A stretch of 64,000 bases of DNA from Trissonchulus latispiculum (taxonomy: Eukaryota; Nematoda; Enoplea; Enoplida; Ironidae). Made by a program: the position numbers and the translations under genes. The notes beneath the pieces were generated by a model that saw only the letters and a program-made list of their open reading frames with translations, ran no database searches and was not told the origin of the DNA. The stretch covers positions 1-64,000 of the forward strand of contig JASAND010023040.1 of NCBI GenBank assembly GCA_030248195.1, written 5' to 3'. Shown one piece after another: positions 35,569-46,711 of the stretch. Position 1 is the first letter of the stretch. Each line of letters starts with the position of its first letter.

Positions 35569-36189
35569 CTATCCGCATTTGTGGAAAGGCACGCACTCTC
35601 CGCTGGAGTGCACATATCTGCCTAGAGCCCGCGGGCAGTCGCACTGCAACTCTGGCTTGTCGCCACACTTGGGATCCTCCTTCAGACAACTGGGCTTCGG
35701 ATCCAGGTACTGTTTCCACCCATTCAAAGCAGTGGAACAGGTAACCGGGGCACAAGAAGGAGCACATTTGTTTTGCTTTCTCAGCCAGCCTCGAGCGCAT
35801 CGAGCCCTTCCAGTACCATAGGTTATCTTTCCATCCGTTGTTTTCGAGCTGGCCAACTTCTTCATTTCAGACAGACACGAATCAAAGGCAACACACTCCT
35901 TCTTTTCGTTCACATACTTATTCTGATCAGCTCTGCATTCACAGATTTCTGCCGGCAGATCAGTGCAATCCGCCGCTGCAGCGCTGCAGGACTCTTTCTT
36001 CGATTCCACCTTGAACACTGAACGGTAGCCAAGGATTGCTGCTGCACATGTTTTGGTGGCTCGGGTCGGTGGCTTGCAGCCTTTGCATCGCTTGGCGGTT
36101 TTGGTAAAACCTGTCCCGCAGGTCACAGCCGAGTCAACCAGGATTCCAGCCACAGCAAGAAACCACAGTGCAATCAGTAGATTTCGCAT
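35569..36189 (-). CDS. secreted 20-cysteine protein, two TIL-like domains (paralog B)
   Basis: An uninterrupted 206-residue frame, the same length as paralog A at 21848. Residues 1-21 form a signal peptide (LLIALWFLAVAGILV core). Two ten-cysteine domains follow, with the endings KYVNEKKECVAFDSC and RYVHSSGECVPFHKC. All 20 cysteines align with paralog A, while most other residues differ, so the duplication is old and the disulfide plan has been kept. A strong acceptor, TTGTTTCAG, ends 5 nt before the ATG, indicating a 5'-UTR intron or trans-splice site. TIL-domain proteins often inhibit serine proteases; that role is inference here. The emx gene lies between the two paralogs, transcribed in the same direction. 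Confidence 0.85.
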   Translation of the reverse strand: MRNLLIALWFLAVAGILVDSAVTCGTGFTKTAKRCKGCKPPTRATKTCAAAILGYRSVFKVESKKESCSAAAADCTDLPAEICECRADQNKYVNEKKECVAFDSCLSEMKKLASSKTTDGKITYGTGRARCARGWLRKQNKCAPSCAPVTCSTALNGWKQYLDPKPSCLKEDPKCGDKPELQCDCPRALGRYVHSSGECVPFHKCG

Positions 36190-37664
36190 GCTTTCTGAAA
36201 CAATAGGTGTCTAGACAATTGATTATATTAAGGAAAATTAATACAACACGGAAATGTTAATGTTTATGTACTTTTATTATTTTTACTCGATTTCAAATAT
36301 TCGATACAGCAATACCATCAGACATAGAACTATCGAAACATTCACAGTCGTGCCTCATACAGATAGGACTGCCTCACTGTTAAATACGCACAACTTCCAC
36401 CGAACTATACTTCATAAAACTAACAGAGGAACGAAACTAAACACTTTTATATTTTTTTGTTTGGTTCTAGCACTCACTAATTCATTTCCAAATTCAAAGC
36501 TCATGACACGCTGTCGGAGAAAACAAATGCCCAGTAACCAAGTTTATTTGTACCAAATTTATTTGAAGACTAAGGGGTAAGACCATAATGGTATCATCTG
36601 AGTTTAAGGCTTTTGGCTTTTTAGGACTTTTGGTCGGGCTTTGACTTGCCTCACGAATTCTGGAGATTTAGTAAATAGAAGGCTATGGTTTGGTATTGTT
36701 GGTTTTATACCATGGTTCTCCCATAAAATGAAAACCCTAATTTATTTACATAGACAATATACTCTTAAAGAACCTTTATTTTCTACAGAAACGTCATCAA
36801 CTTACGTTGCTAACTCTGTACTGACAGAAATAGTAAACTGGAGAAGATCGGTGTTAATCTGACAAAAATATATATTTTCCAAAAAGCTTAGTTTTAATTT
36901 ATTAAAATCCTTATTTATTCAGCAGTCATTCGCCAACTCCAAGTACCAACTTGTTCCACCTAATCATTAAACCGGATCTGGTGCAACTTCGCACGAGTGA
37001 CAAAATGGACGCAATTCAATCCACTCTAAATTTAATTTAATCCGTATAGCTTATTCTTTTGTTAAACTTCAGCAAACTTGATTCACAATAGACAACACAT
37101 CATCCAAACCAAATCTATGTTAGGCAATACCTTTAGAATTGTCAATTAAAAGTTGTTTCAGGATATCATTTTTTGCCACGGACTCAATCACCGCCAAGAC
37201 ACTACATGAGACCTATATGGTGTTGCTCTCCGCAGTCCTGTGAAAGTGGACAAGAAGCGGAGAAGCGAAGACCACGGATAGAAAATGTGATCCCCAAGCC
37301 AAGTCGGTGTACGGTTATTGGCCAGTGGCCGCAGTCACAAATGTGACAGTGTCCCAAATCAAAATCCTTTAATAGGCAAAACTGCCGAACAATACTTGAA
37401 CTGAATCAAACGAAGAACTAACCCCAATAAAACAGGAGAGCTTGGAATTATATAGAGAGACTTACACAACAATATAGGCAGACTGGCGGCGTCTGTAGCA
37501 ACAAGAAAAAGGCGTCTAAATGCAGCAAAGTTTTGAGAAGCTTGGAAAAGCTTTGAGAAGAAAAGGAAAACATAATTCCAATTGCTACATTCGCCTCCTC
37601 AAAGAGAGGCTAAGCTAAACTCAGATCGAGTAACCACAAGCCAATAAATATAAAAACTAAATAA
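36190..37664. other. intergenic, possible decayed LTR region at the right
   Basis: No gene was recognised at 36190-37200. The part at 37200-37620, just upstream of the gypsy fragment, is more GC-rich and may be element-derived, but no LTR pair was found. Confidence 0.3.
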
Positions 37665-37749
37665 ATGATATTGGTCAAGTTTGTTCAAGTTTCTCAAGTA
37701 TTACACTTCAGTGCCTCTCTGTTCTTTGTTGGATGTTCGTTGCTGGAAT

Positions 37750-39118
37750 GCCGTTCTGTTCGGAGTTGCACAGAAATCCAACAAGGATGGAAGCTTCTTC
37801 GTCTCGCACGCTGGGGTTTGTTTCTGCAAGAGTACATCCCCTACATGACTATTGAGCATACACCAAGTGCTTCCAACAAACCAGCTGATGCTCTTTCCCG
37901 CCTACACTTAATTTCCGCCATAACAACCTCCCACACCTTAGCTGACAAACAACAGCAAGACACGGAATTGCAAAAGATTGTACACGATTTACATCGATCC
38001 CCTCAAGGGTCTCAACCCAACACTTCTTTTGTTTATGATGAAGAAACTGCGTGCTTGTATTACAAAAAGGGTTAACAACTCCTCCCAGTTGTCCCCCACG
38101 ACCTTAAAATGGACCTTTAGAAGCCTTTCATTCTTGTCCTTATACCGCGCACCTTGGATTTGATAAAACTAAAAACTTAAATCACGCTATTATTGGAAAC
38201 TACTGTCGCTCTTGTGAAACCTGCGCTACCAAGAAAAATCCCCCTACCACAACCCGAGAACCTTTGAAGCCTTTGCCGCCTCCACAACGTCCCTTCGAAC
38301 GAGTTTCTGTTGACGTTCTTGGTCCCTTTTCACGCACTGTTCACAACAACAGGTGGATTATTGTTTTTATCGACGCATTTACTCGGTGGCCCGAAATTAT
38401 TGCAACTCCCGATCATACTGCAGAAAGAATTGTAAACGAAATTGTTTGCAGACACTCTGCTCCCTCCGAGCTTCTCTCCGATAGAGGTGCAGAATTTTTA
38501 TCCAATCTAGTTCAATCTATTTGTTCTCTTTTTGACACACGCAAAATTAATACCACTCCGTATCACCCACAAACAAATGGACTAACTGAACGTTATAACC
38601 GCACTTTAGCCACCGTGCTCGCAATGTATACCTCCACTGGGCAAGATGATTGGGATGATTTTATACCTCTAGTAACGTTCAAGTATTAGCTCATCTACTG
38701 GTGATTCTCCTTTCTTTTTACTTTGCGGTCGCGATCCTATATACCCCATTGAGGCTACTCTTCAAAGTTCCCCTTCTCGATACGTTGATCCCCATACTTA
38801 CAAACATGCTCTTGTTACCACTTTATCCCAAGCATGGCAACTTGCACGCACAGAAATTTCACAAAGCCAAGAAAAGCAAGCCCGGTACTATGATTCGAAA
38901 CTTCACACACATAATTAATCCGTAGGAGATCTTGTTTACGTGTACACACCTCAAACTAAAGTGGGACGATCAACTAAATTTTTACATCTTTGGAAAGGCC
39001 CTTGCCACATTCTCCAAATTCGCAAATCGACTGTTGAAGTTGTTTCTCTGAACAAGCCCCGAAAAAGCAGCCGATTGGTCCATCTGAGTTTAGTTAAGTT
39101 ATATCATGGCCCTTATGC
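37750..39118 (+). pseudogene. Ty3/gypsy retrotransposon pol fragment (RNase H end and integrase), decayed
   Basis: Read in pieces across at least three frame breaks (near 38075, 38690 and 38920), the stretch encodes the RNase H C terminus (LARWGLFLQEY, then ADALSR), the integrase zinc finger (YCRSCETC), the catalytic core (VDVLGPFSR, DRGAEFLSN, TPYHPQTNGLTERYN) and the SSTGDSPFFLLCGRDP signature. The C-terminal GPY-type end is HLSLVKLYHGPY. Gag, protease and reverse transcriptase are missing. The next element begins immediately in the same frame, so the 3' end is also lost. It is inactive. Confidence 0.85.
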
Positions 39119-40756
39119 TGTACAACCTTCTGTTAACGGATACATGTCTCTTCCTTTTAAATTGGAAAGGGGTATTCGTCAAGGCTGCCCGCTTTCACCA
39201 CTTTTATACGTTCTTTGCAACGAAACTTTTCTAAATCACATTCGAAAACCTAGAATAATTAGAGGAATTACAATTCTAGGAAGGGAAAATAAGGTCACCG
39301 CTTATGCGGATGACACAAACTTTACTTTGAGAAATTTTCAGTCAGTAGAACAAATCTTCAAAGAGTATAAAGAATATGAAAGCATTTCCGGAGGGAAGCT
39401 CAAAGTTGAGAAAACGGCCCTACTTCTGGCAAGTGGGGTCGGGCGGGAAGAAGTTCCCGGAGAGTTAAGGCAGTTTCTGAAAACAGAGGTAAAAGTGTTT
39501 GGGGTCTACATTTCTGAAAATAGAATTGAAAACAGGAAAAACGAAACGAAATTTGAGATTTTGGAAAAACGTGAGTCCTCATTTCCTCCTGTGAGGTCCT
39601 CAGCCTATGCTAGAGTGGTTAGTCACATGACTTATCTTCTACCTGGGTTCTGGTACCTCTCCTCGTTTCTGAGTCTCTCCGGAAATGTTACTACAAATTT
39701 TCGAAAAAAGATGGAAACCTACATTTGGTATCCTGTTTCCACAAGAATTTTGCTTAAATTCGAGTGTGCTTGCTTGCCAAAGAATAAAGGAGGCATAGGC
39801 TTTCCGAATATAGAACTCAGAATTTTGAGTCAACGATTAGCCATTTTGATTAGGGGAAAATTGGGTGTGGCCCAGGCGTGGCACCCAATTTTCGACTATT
39901 CTTACGTGCAAGTTGAGTCTAAAGACTGCAAGTTACCTTAATCGAGTCCAGGTTCCAAGGTTTTACAAAGAAATCGGAAAGGGTATGCTAAGTTTAAGCC
40001 TAGATATAAATCCGGCTTCAATTTATATAGAGGGCGTTCAATTTTCAGCAGAATCACTAAAAACGAAACAAATTTGCCAAACTTTAACTTTGAAGAAATT
40101 TTCGGCAAGAGCAAATTCTAGAATTCAATATTGGACTGAAAAATTCCCTAATATTCCCAGGCCTGACTGGGACTACTTTTGGGGTTCCATGAAAACGAAA
40201 TTTGTAGAGAGTATTGCCTTAGATATTCATTTGAAGCTTGTCCACAAAGTTTTAACTACGAACAAGAGATTGCATCAAATGAATAATAATTTGTCAGAAC
40301 TCAGAAAACTGCGAATTTTGTGCTCAAAATTTGAGACTTTCCGTGCCAGAACATCTAATTCATGCATTCGCGGAATGCCAGCGAATTAGATCCTTTTGGC
40401 TTCAAGTTAATGATTTCATTAAAGTAGTTGCTGAGCCTTCCCAGCAATTCGCCCAGAGAGACCTGAAGACTCGTGAGAAGATCTTTGGGATCGTGATCCG
40501 AAGAAATCCGAAGCTCCTGGCGAATCTGAACCTCCTAATTCAGCAGGCTCAGTGGGCGATCTGGTTCTCAAGAAGCACCTACTTGAGATCGCGAAGGTTA
40601 GTCGACATCTGGGACATTTTCGTTAGCTCTCTCGGGCGAGTTGCCAGGAATGCCAGCGGATTTTCGCACGAAATTTCAGTTAGAGAAAAATTAACCGGAG
40701 ACTTTGGAATCTTCGATCCAAATGAATTTGGAACTTTAGAGCTCAAAGAAATTTAA
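39119..40756 (+). pseudogene. 5'-truncated L1/Tx1-like LINE ORF2 (reverse transcriptase C-terminal half), frameshifted
   Basis: The sequence starts inside the reverse transcriptase domain. GIRQGCPLSPLLY and the catalytic YADD box are intact, followed by GGKLKVEKT (motif D). The stretch around CLPKNKGGIGFPN is typical of L1/Tx1-type ORF2 thumb regions. The frame shifts near 39925 and again near 40335. The last segment holds a degraded zinc-knuckle-like C...H-x-F-x-x-C region and QAQWAIWFSRS, ending at 40756. The endonuclease and the first half of the RT are absent, as expected from 5' truncation. Clade assignment is by eye. Confidence 0.8.
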
Positions 40757-41230
40757 GTTAATGCTAGATTATGAATTTTAAGGCTTAATTTGCGCTAAAA
40801 TATTAAATTCAGAACCTCAAGAAGTTTAGAAAATGTCTATTCAATGGACAAAAACAGCTCCATTTCCAAAAGATTAGGCTAAACTGAGATCTGTTCCTGC
40901 ACTTAAAGATTCTAAGATGTCTGGGCCTGGAAATTGAAGAGCAGCGAAGTCCAGGAAAATTCGATTCGGGCGAGCGAGAGGGGGAAAAGGGGGAGGGGCA
41001 ACCCTCTAGATCCCGCCACACAACCACACACATAACCACACAAATTTCCTCCCCCCAACAAGTACACAAAATACATTTCACTTTCCCCGTCTTAGTGCCC
41101 TACTTAAAACACCTTCTTTTAATGGCATTACACAATAAAATATTGGCTCTTTGAGCCGTTGATTTTCTTCTGCCTGTCTGGCTCAGGCTAACCGGTTTCG
41201 CCAGATGATTCCAACAGGACAAGGAGATCG
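40757..41230. other. probable LINE 3' UTR and flank
   Basis: There is no coding region. AATAAAATATTGGC near 41132 could be a polyadenylation-type signal. The junction with unique DNA cannot be placed. Confidence 0.35.
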
Positions 41231-41660
41231 TTTGCGTTTTTCTCAGAAGGTAAAACGCAAAAACCTTCTAAAATAAGCACAGAAATTCTGCATTTTTTTG
41301 GTCAGGAAAATGCAGAAAAACCCAACAAATAGAGATAAATCTGCGTGTTTATAGCAAGGAAAACGCAGAAACCGTAAATGGAATTAAAAATTCTGCATTT
41401 TTGGGTTCTATTAAAAATTCTGCATTTTTGGGTTCGGGAAAATGCAGAAAAACCCAACATATGAGCAGAAAATGTGTGTTTTTTGGGTTGGTAAAAGCGC
41501 AAAAACCGAATAAAAAATGCCTGCATTTTTTAGGGAAAATATAGGGGATCCCAATAATTAATAATAAATTAAAATAACTGCATTTTTATAAACGGGAAAA
41601 TGCAGAAACCCATCAAAAAGCATAATAAATGTCCGCATTTTTGGGCAAGGAAAATGCGGA
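41231..41660. ncRNA. array of ~7 covarying hairpins (candidate structured RNA or repeat)
   Basis: Stem-loops of the form TGCATTTT-loop-AAAATGCA recur. Clear ones are 41231-41261, 41286-41317, 41341-41368, 41418-41449, 41475-41501, 41578-41605 and 41632-41660. Spacing is irregular, roughly 25-75 bp. The stem sequence changes on both sides together (TGCG/CGCA, TGCA/TGCA, CCGCA/TGCGG). Loops end in GG and each right arm is followed by A-rich sequence and CC. It is not coding. Whether it is transcribed is unknown. Confidence 0.45.
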
Positions 41661-42560
41661 AACCTTTCGCTGCAAAAATAAACCAGCAGCCTTGTGCATT
41701 AAAGGATTGCACTAACTAACTACTACTTACTAAACCAAGATTTGCGATGTTCAATCTTATTTACTACTATTATTTACCGAGTCTAGGTTTGATGCTATGC
41801 ACTACAAAATTATTTGGGTCTTCTATTTTTTGCAAAACCTCCACTTGCTTGCTCTACTTCTCATCAGATCTTGCTAACGTATATATAGCTACTGTAGACC
41901 TGCAGCATCAATCGAATGGGTTTCATAGAGACCTGAGATATTAAAATTATGCCGTTTAAAAGCTATGCCCTATATTCCGTCTATTTAAATTGTAGATAAG
42001 GTTCCTGTTTGCTTCTGTGAACATTCATGTTTTGAGTTCCTTTTTAAATTACGGTTACGACAAAAAGTAACGTAGATTCTCTGCGAAGCTACATTAGATA
42101 CCCTCTGCATCGACATGGATTATAACTACATTCACTCACGGTAGTCGAATCTAGTTCAGCTAGTTCTGCAACCAAGTTTTGGGCTGATTTTATAATCTCA
42201 TATCATATTACTACTGAGTCTTAAGTTTAATAATGCACAACAAAATTAATTGGGTTCCCTATTTTTTGCAAAACCCCCTCGTTTTTAGCACACATGCCGA
42301 GTCTAAAAATAGTAATGAAGAACTAAATAACATACTTTCAACCGGGCAAATGTTTTCGTTGTCGTATTTTTAATTTTATTTTCGTACAGCTTTACAGATA
42401 CGGAAAATTTCAACACTGCCTACCTACACGTAACTGTATTTAGCCTGTATCAGGATCAGGCTCGTCTTGCTTCATTTTAGTTTTGAGATCAGTACCTATA
42501 CGTAGCCTAGCCGGATCACTAAGCTAAAACAGGCTTAAAAACTAGGAATATTGGGCTGTT
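41661..42560. other. intergenic, no gene seen
   Basis: Two related segments, CACTACAAAATTATTTGGGT (41799) and CACAACAAAATTAATTGGGT (42236), each follow a TGAGTCT/CGAGTCT stretch and suggest an old ~440-bp duplication. No gene was recognised. Confidence 0.35.
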
Positions 42561-42692
42561 GTACATTTTACGGGGACAGAAAGTCATGCAATGACACCTT
42601 TTTTCCACTTACGTCAAAAATCAGAGACAATGGAGAACTGAGAAGTGTAGGTCAAAGGCAATCACCTTAACGACTGTCCCCGTAAAATGAAC
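42561..42692. mobile_element. 132-bp MITE family A, intact copy
   Basis: The ends are GTACATTTTACGGGGACAG and its complement with one change (GTTCATTTTACGGGGACAG). This uninterrupted copy is the reference for the interrupted copy at 44119-45460. Confidence 0.8.
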
Positions 42693-42744
42693 AGGAAAGT
42701 AATAGGCTATTGGTGGTACATGACTTTTTTCTTTCTTTCATTTT

Positions 42745-43865
42745 GTACATTTTAGGGGGACAGAAAGCCCTGCAATGCGTTAATTGCCTTTTGTCCACTT
42801 AAGGTGGTGGTATCCTTTTGTGCAGTACTTTTGTGGTGATTTTTTTGAAACGCAATAACTTTCGCAATTTTGGGAGTTGCAAAGAGCTTTATACATCGTT
42901 TTAAAGCTTATTATATGTATATTCACATGAGCTTACAGAACTGGCAAAATTAGCAAACAAATAGCAGAAATGTTCTGACAAGCTGACATCTAACAGGATG
43001 AATATAGACCAAAAGTTTTTGAACATCGATTTCTCAAAACTGAAGGATCGGCCAAAAGTTCTTTTTGTGCCACGATATGAAGGACATATGGGCCGAGGGA
43101 CGTTTTTTTGGATTTCGCTCAGCAGGTCTTAACGGTCGAGAAAATCGGCCAAATGCACAGTAACACGAAATTTCGCAACTTCGCATTGAGTTTTCTTGCT
43201 ACTCAATATGTTTTAGCCCAAACCAAGAAAAACGACCCTCCGCGGAAGTGCGAATTTCGATTCTGCCGAAAATCTCCGGAATCCGTCGAGTAGTTTTTGA
43301 GAAATCGATGTTCGAAACAAAATAATCGCAGTTTTGCCAAAATGGTTTTTCGGCCAAATCTCTAGCTGAAAGCAATAAAGTCCAGCTAATAGGCATTCAT
43401 AAAATGTGCATTTGGACGATGTATCGATAGAGTATAACTAAGCCAATTTTGTCCTTAATATGTGGCAGTAATTTTGAAAAAACTGATTTCCTGGAAAATG
43501 GCCATTTTTTGACCCTAAAAACAGTTTTTTGCTTTATACTGACTTAACCACTGGAGGTAGCTCAAAGGTTGTAGGAGCAAAAATGTTCATTTTCGAGTCC
43601 TCTTGCCAGCAATATCAACCAATCCCGTGTCTTCTCTACCTACTGGGAGCTTAAGGCCAAAAACCGAAACTTTCTTATCTTTTGGCCTAAGAATACGGTA
43701 CTGGTCTTAAAATGTTAAAGAGCACGGAAATGGGTTATTTCGTAAGTTTTATCCCTTTGCGTAAAGGATTACAGCCGTAGGAGTCAAAAATACCCGAAAG
43801 GAAACCAGTACCTTAAGTGGAAAAAAGGCAATTAACACATTGCAGGCGTTTCTGTCCCCGTAAAG
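42745..43865. mobile_element. palindromic MITE (family A arm in both halves) split by a TTAA element
   Basis: The left half 42745-42798 and right half 43817-43865 are complements of each other (GGGGACAGAAAG ... TTAATTGCC ... CCACTTAA). The family-M element at 42799-43816 sits exactly at the centre, in TTAA. Confidence 0.75.
42799..43816 (+). mobile_element. TTAA element family M, copy 4
   Basis: A 1018-bp element bounded by TTAA with ends GGTGGTGGTATCC and GGAAACCAGTACC. The body aligns along its length with copies 1-3 and is closest to copy 1. It is non-coding. Confidence 0.8.
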
Positions 43866-44118
43866 TTATTGTTTGTTGTTTTTGTTTTGGTAAAACTTTT
43901 ACAAAATGTTGATAAAGTTCAGATGTGTACTAATAATAAAAAATAAAATTTGACTAATTTAAATGACAAAATTTTCCTTATTTTCCTTATAAGCAAAATA
44001 TGTTTTGGTTTAAAGATCTGAAAAAAATTGCAAACAAAAACTTTAATTTCGATTTGAAACTAGGCTAAATTTGGTACCTTTCACAGTTGAGATTGTGGCA
44101 AAAGTTTTACTTTCCTAC

Positions 44119-45460
44119 TTATTTTACGGGGACGGTCATTAAGGTCATTGCCTACCCTTCTTAGTTCTCCATTGTCTCTGGGTTTTGACTTAAGGGGGGG
44201 GTCGCTTTGGGTCAAAATCGATAGTCACGGATTTCGCTCATTTTCACACACAGTATAGGTACATATGTCCTCAAAAACAAGGCAAAACATTAGAGTTCGA
44301 AATCAAACTGTGGCAGAGATATTCAGCTATAAAGTTTGAAAACTTGAAAATCACTGTGGTTTGCCCTGAAAGGTCATGTTGAGACAGAACGGCAGCGAAA
44401 TTTGGGTCAACTAATATGACAAATTAATTCTCTGGGTTGGCTAATATTTTAATACTAAAACGACTCCGGCATACCCACTCAGTCGTTCACAGTACATTCT
44501 TCGATTGTGAACTGAGCCTTTTTCAACTAACTGTGACCTCAAACTTTAACTTGCTCTAACTTTCAGATACTAAATTTCAGACACATAGTTCTATTAGAAG
44601 AGTTGTTCAGCTCATCATTAGCTATCGAATGATGCCCAATTTGTCTATATTTTGGAAATTTCAAAAATTGACTTTTGTGACCTGAAAGCGATCAAAGCAG
44701 CCGACAAGACAGAAGAGTTCTACCTTGAAGCAGTTGCCTCTACCATAATGTCCGGCAGGCATTGCGAGATTTATGTGCCAATTTTGGTGACTTTCGAGTG
44801 GGTAACGAGTGAAAAATTATTAAAAGAACGATAAAATTGTGCAAAATGATGATTTTTGGCAAAATTAGCACATTTTGTGGCAAGTTTTTTGAGAGCACTA
44901 CAAATAGTAGAAATTTGCAACTACTGTCATAAGAATTCTGGGTATGCGTAGAGTGCAACTATCTATAAGCGATTTCTGTAGCTTTTGCCAATCGTGCAGG
45001 AGAGCCGAAAATGTTTTGCTGGTCCTGTTTTTCGTGGTACAAAAAGCACCAATTTTCCGAAATTTTGACTTTGAAAAATCGCCAAAAATCCGACACTCAA
45101 CAGAATTGTTCCAGAAGGGATATTTGCACTCTCTTGTATGTTCTTAACATGTACAACAAGGTTGCAGCGCTGTATCTTGCACACAGCGAAAATTTTTTCT
45201 GCCACAAACTTTTTAACCTAAGTTTTTCATTTTCCTATTTACACATGTCGAGGTCACCTTTGAAGGGCTATACAGAACGATTGAAGCAATATAACGCAAA
45301 ACGCACCTGTCTTGTTTTGAGGACCTATTAGGACTACAAAATATGTGAAAATGAGCAAAATCGGAGATGGTCGAAAAATCGGTCAAAAAGCAACCCCCCC
45401 CCTTAAGTGGAAAAAAGGCAATTAACACATTGCAGGAGTTTCTGTCCCCGTAAAATGTAC
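44119..45460. mobile_element. MITE family A copy interrupted by TTAA element C
   Basis: Pieces 44119-44189 and 45407-45460 together match the complement of the intact copy at 42561-42692. In the intact copy the corresponding place reads GACGTAAGTGG; here it reads GACTTAA...TTAAGTGG. Confidence 0.8.
44190..45406. mobile_element. TTAA element family C
   Basis: A 1217-bp non-coding element. TTAA flanks both ends. The ends read GGGGGGGGTCGCTTTGGGTC and the roughly matching complement GGTCAAAAAGCAACCCCCCCCC. Short open frames inside lack recognisable domains. Confidence 0.8.
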
Positions 45461-46073
45461 AACAGCCGAAAATTGTTATGCAAACGACTCTTTTTATTTT
45501 CCAGCAAATAAGATAATGGGCCATGAATGAAGTTATGCAATACACAACGATATTGTATACACACTATTGTTTGACATAAAGATTGCTGGAAGCTTGAGGC
45601 AGCAAACATGCTGAAAGGACATAATCTCAGTAATCAGCTGTGAAAATGGCGTTGAGGGAGAAGTTTTCTTGGATATTAATGTGTCCAATTAGGGAAAAAT
45701 TTATAGGGTTACCGTAATATCTGTTTGATTTAACCCAAACAATGACAAGAGATTGCTAAGATTTCTAAATTATAGCTAACCATGACACCGCAGACTCGAC
45801 TAAGATAAGTGAGTATATAAAATCTGCAGGCTTCCCATTTACGTTTTGAGTTGGATAAGTTTTTTTTCAAATATCAGATATCAAATTTTCTATTACTTTA
45901 AATTTGGCTTAGGGCTTGAGGTTTTCATTGCAGTATTGGTAGAAATTTGTGTGTATTGCGTAGGCTGAGCTAAACTGATAAATTATGAAACTTTTAGAAT
46001 TTGACTAGTATATATTTCCAAAGACAGTTTCTACGCATCTACACAAACAGGAAGGCATAATATATTGCTGTCT
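45461..46073. other. intergenic, no gene seen
   Basis: No coding region or repeat was recognised. Confidence 0.3.
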
Positions 46074-46377
46074 CCGTTTGATTTAATAGTGTGGCAAGGC
46101 AGTCAGAAAGTGCCAGGTAACTAACTGGTAGCAGAACGGGAAGCCGGAGCAGTGGCATTTCACTTTCAAACTCTAAAGCTCTGTCACGTGCTGGGATTTC
46201 ACCCCCATACTGACCTGCACACAAAGTTCTAATTTAATTTAATAGGCTCAGGTCTGAACCCACGGCCTCTAAACTAGAAATAAACCTAATGCTGTGGATC
46301 GTTGGCAAGTCTAAGCTTAACCCAATAACATTCCACTAGTAGCAGTATTACGGTAGAAACCTTTACCTCAGTTTACA

Positions 46378-46711
46378 CAAGAGTACATAATAACTAAGAG
46401 TGAAGCGTCGAGCACTTAGTTATTAGGCTTGGGACATGATCTGCACGATAACGGCTGACCCCCTGCACAAATTAGACCCATCACTTCAATGAAATTTCAC
46501 GCTATACCTACGTTCTAACGCTCGAAAACACACCTTTCAGTTGGTTCAATGTGCGTCTGTTGCGAGCTTTAGAACACAACCATAGCGTGCATTCTTTGAA
46601 GTTATGGGTCTAATTTGCGTAGCGGGTCTGCCGGTTTCGTGCAGATCATGTCCCAAGCCTAATAACTAAGAGCATGACGCTTGTAACACTCTTAGTTATT
46701 ATGTACTCTTG
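46378..46711. mobile_element. MITE family L, copy 2 (7-bp target duplication)
   Basis: The ends are CAAGAGTACATAATAAC and GTTATTATGTACTCTTG. It is flanked by perfect GTTTACA at 46371-46377 and 46712-46718. Inner inverted repeats include TAGGCTTGGGACATGATCTG. Confidence 0.85.

Noticed and set aside
35579..36021. Plus-strand frames opposite Cys-rich paralog B
   Set aside because: They are antisense shadows of a clear signal-peptide protein.
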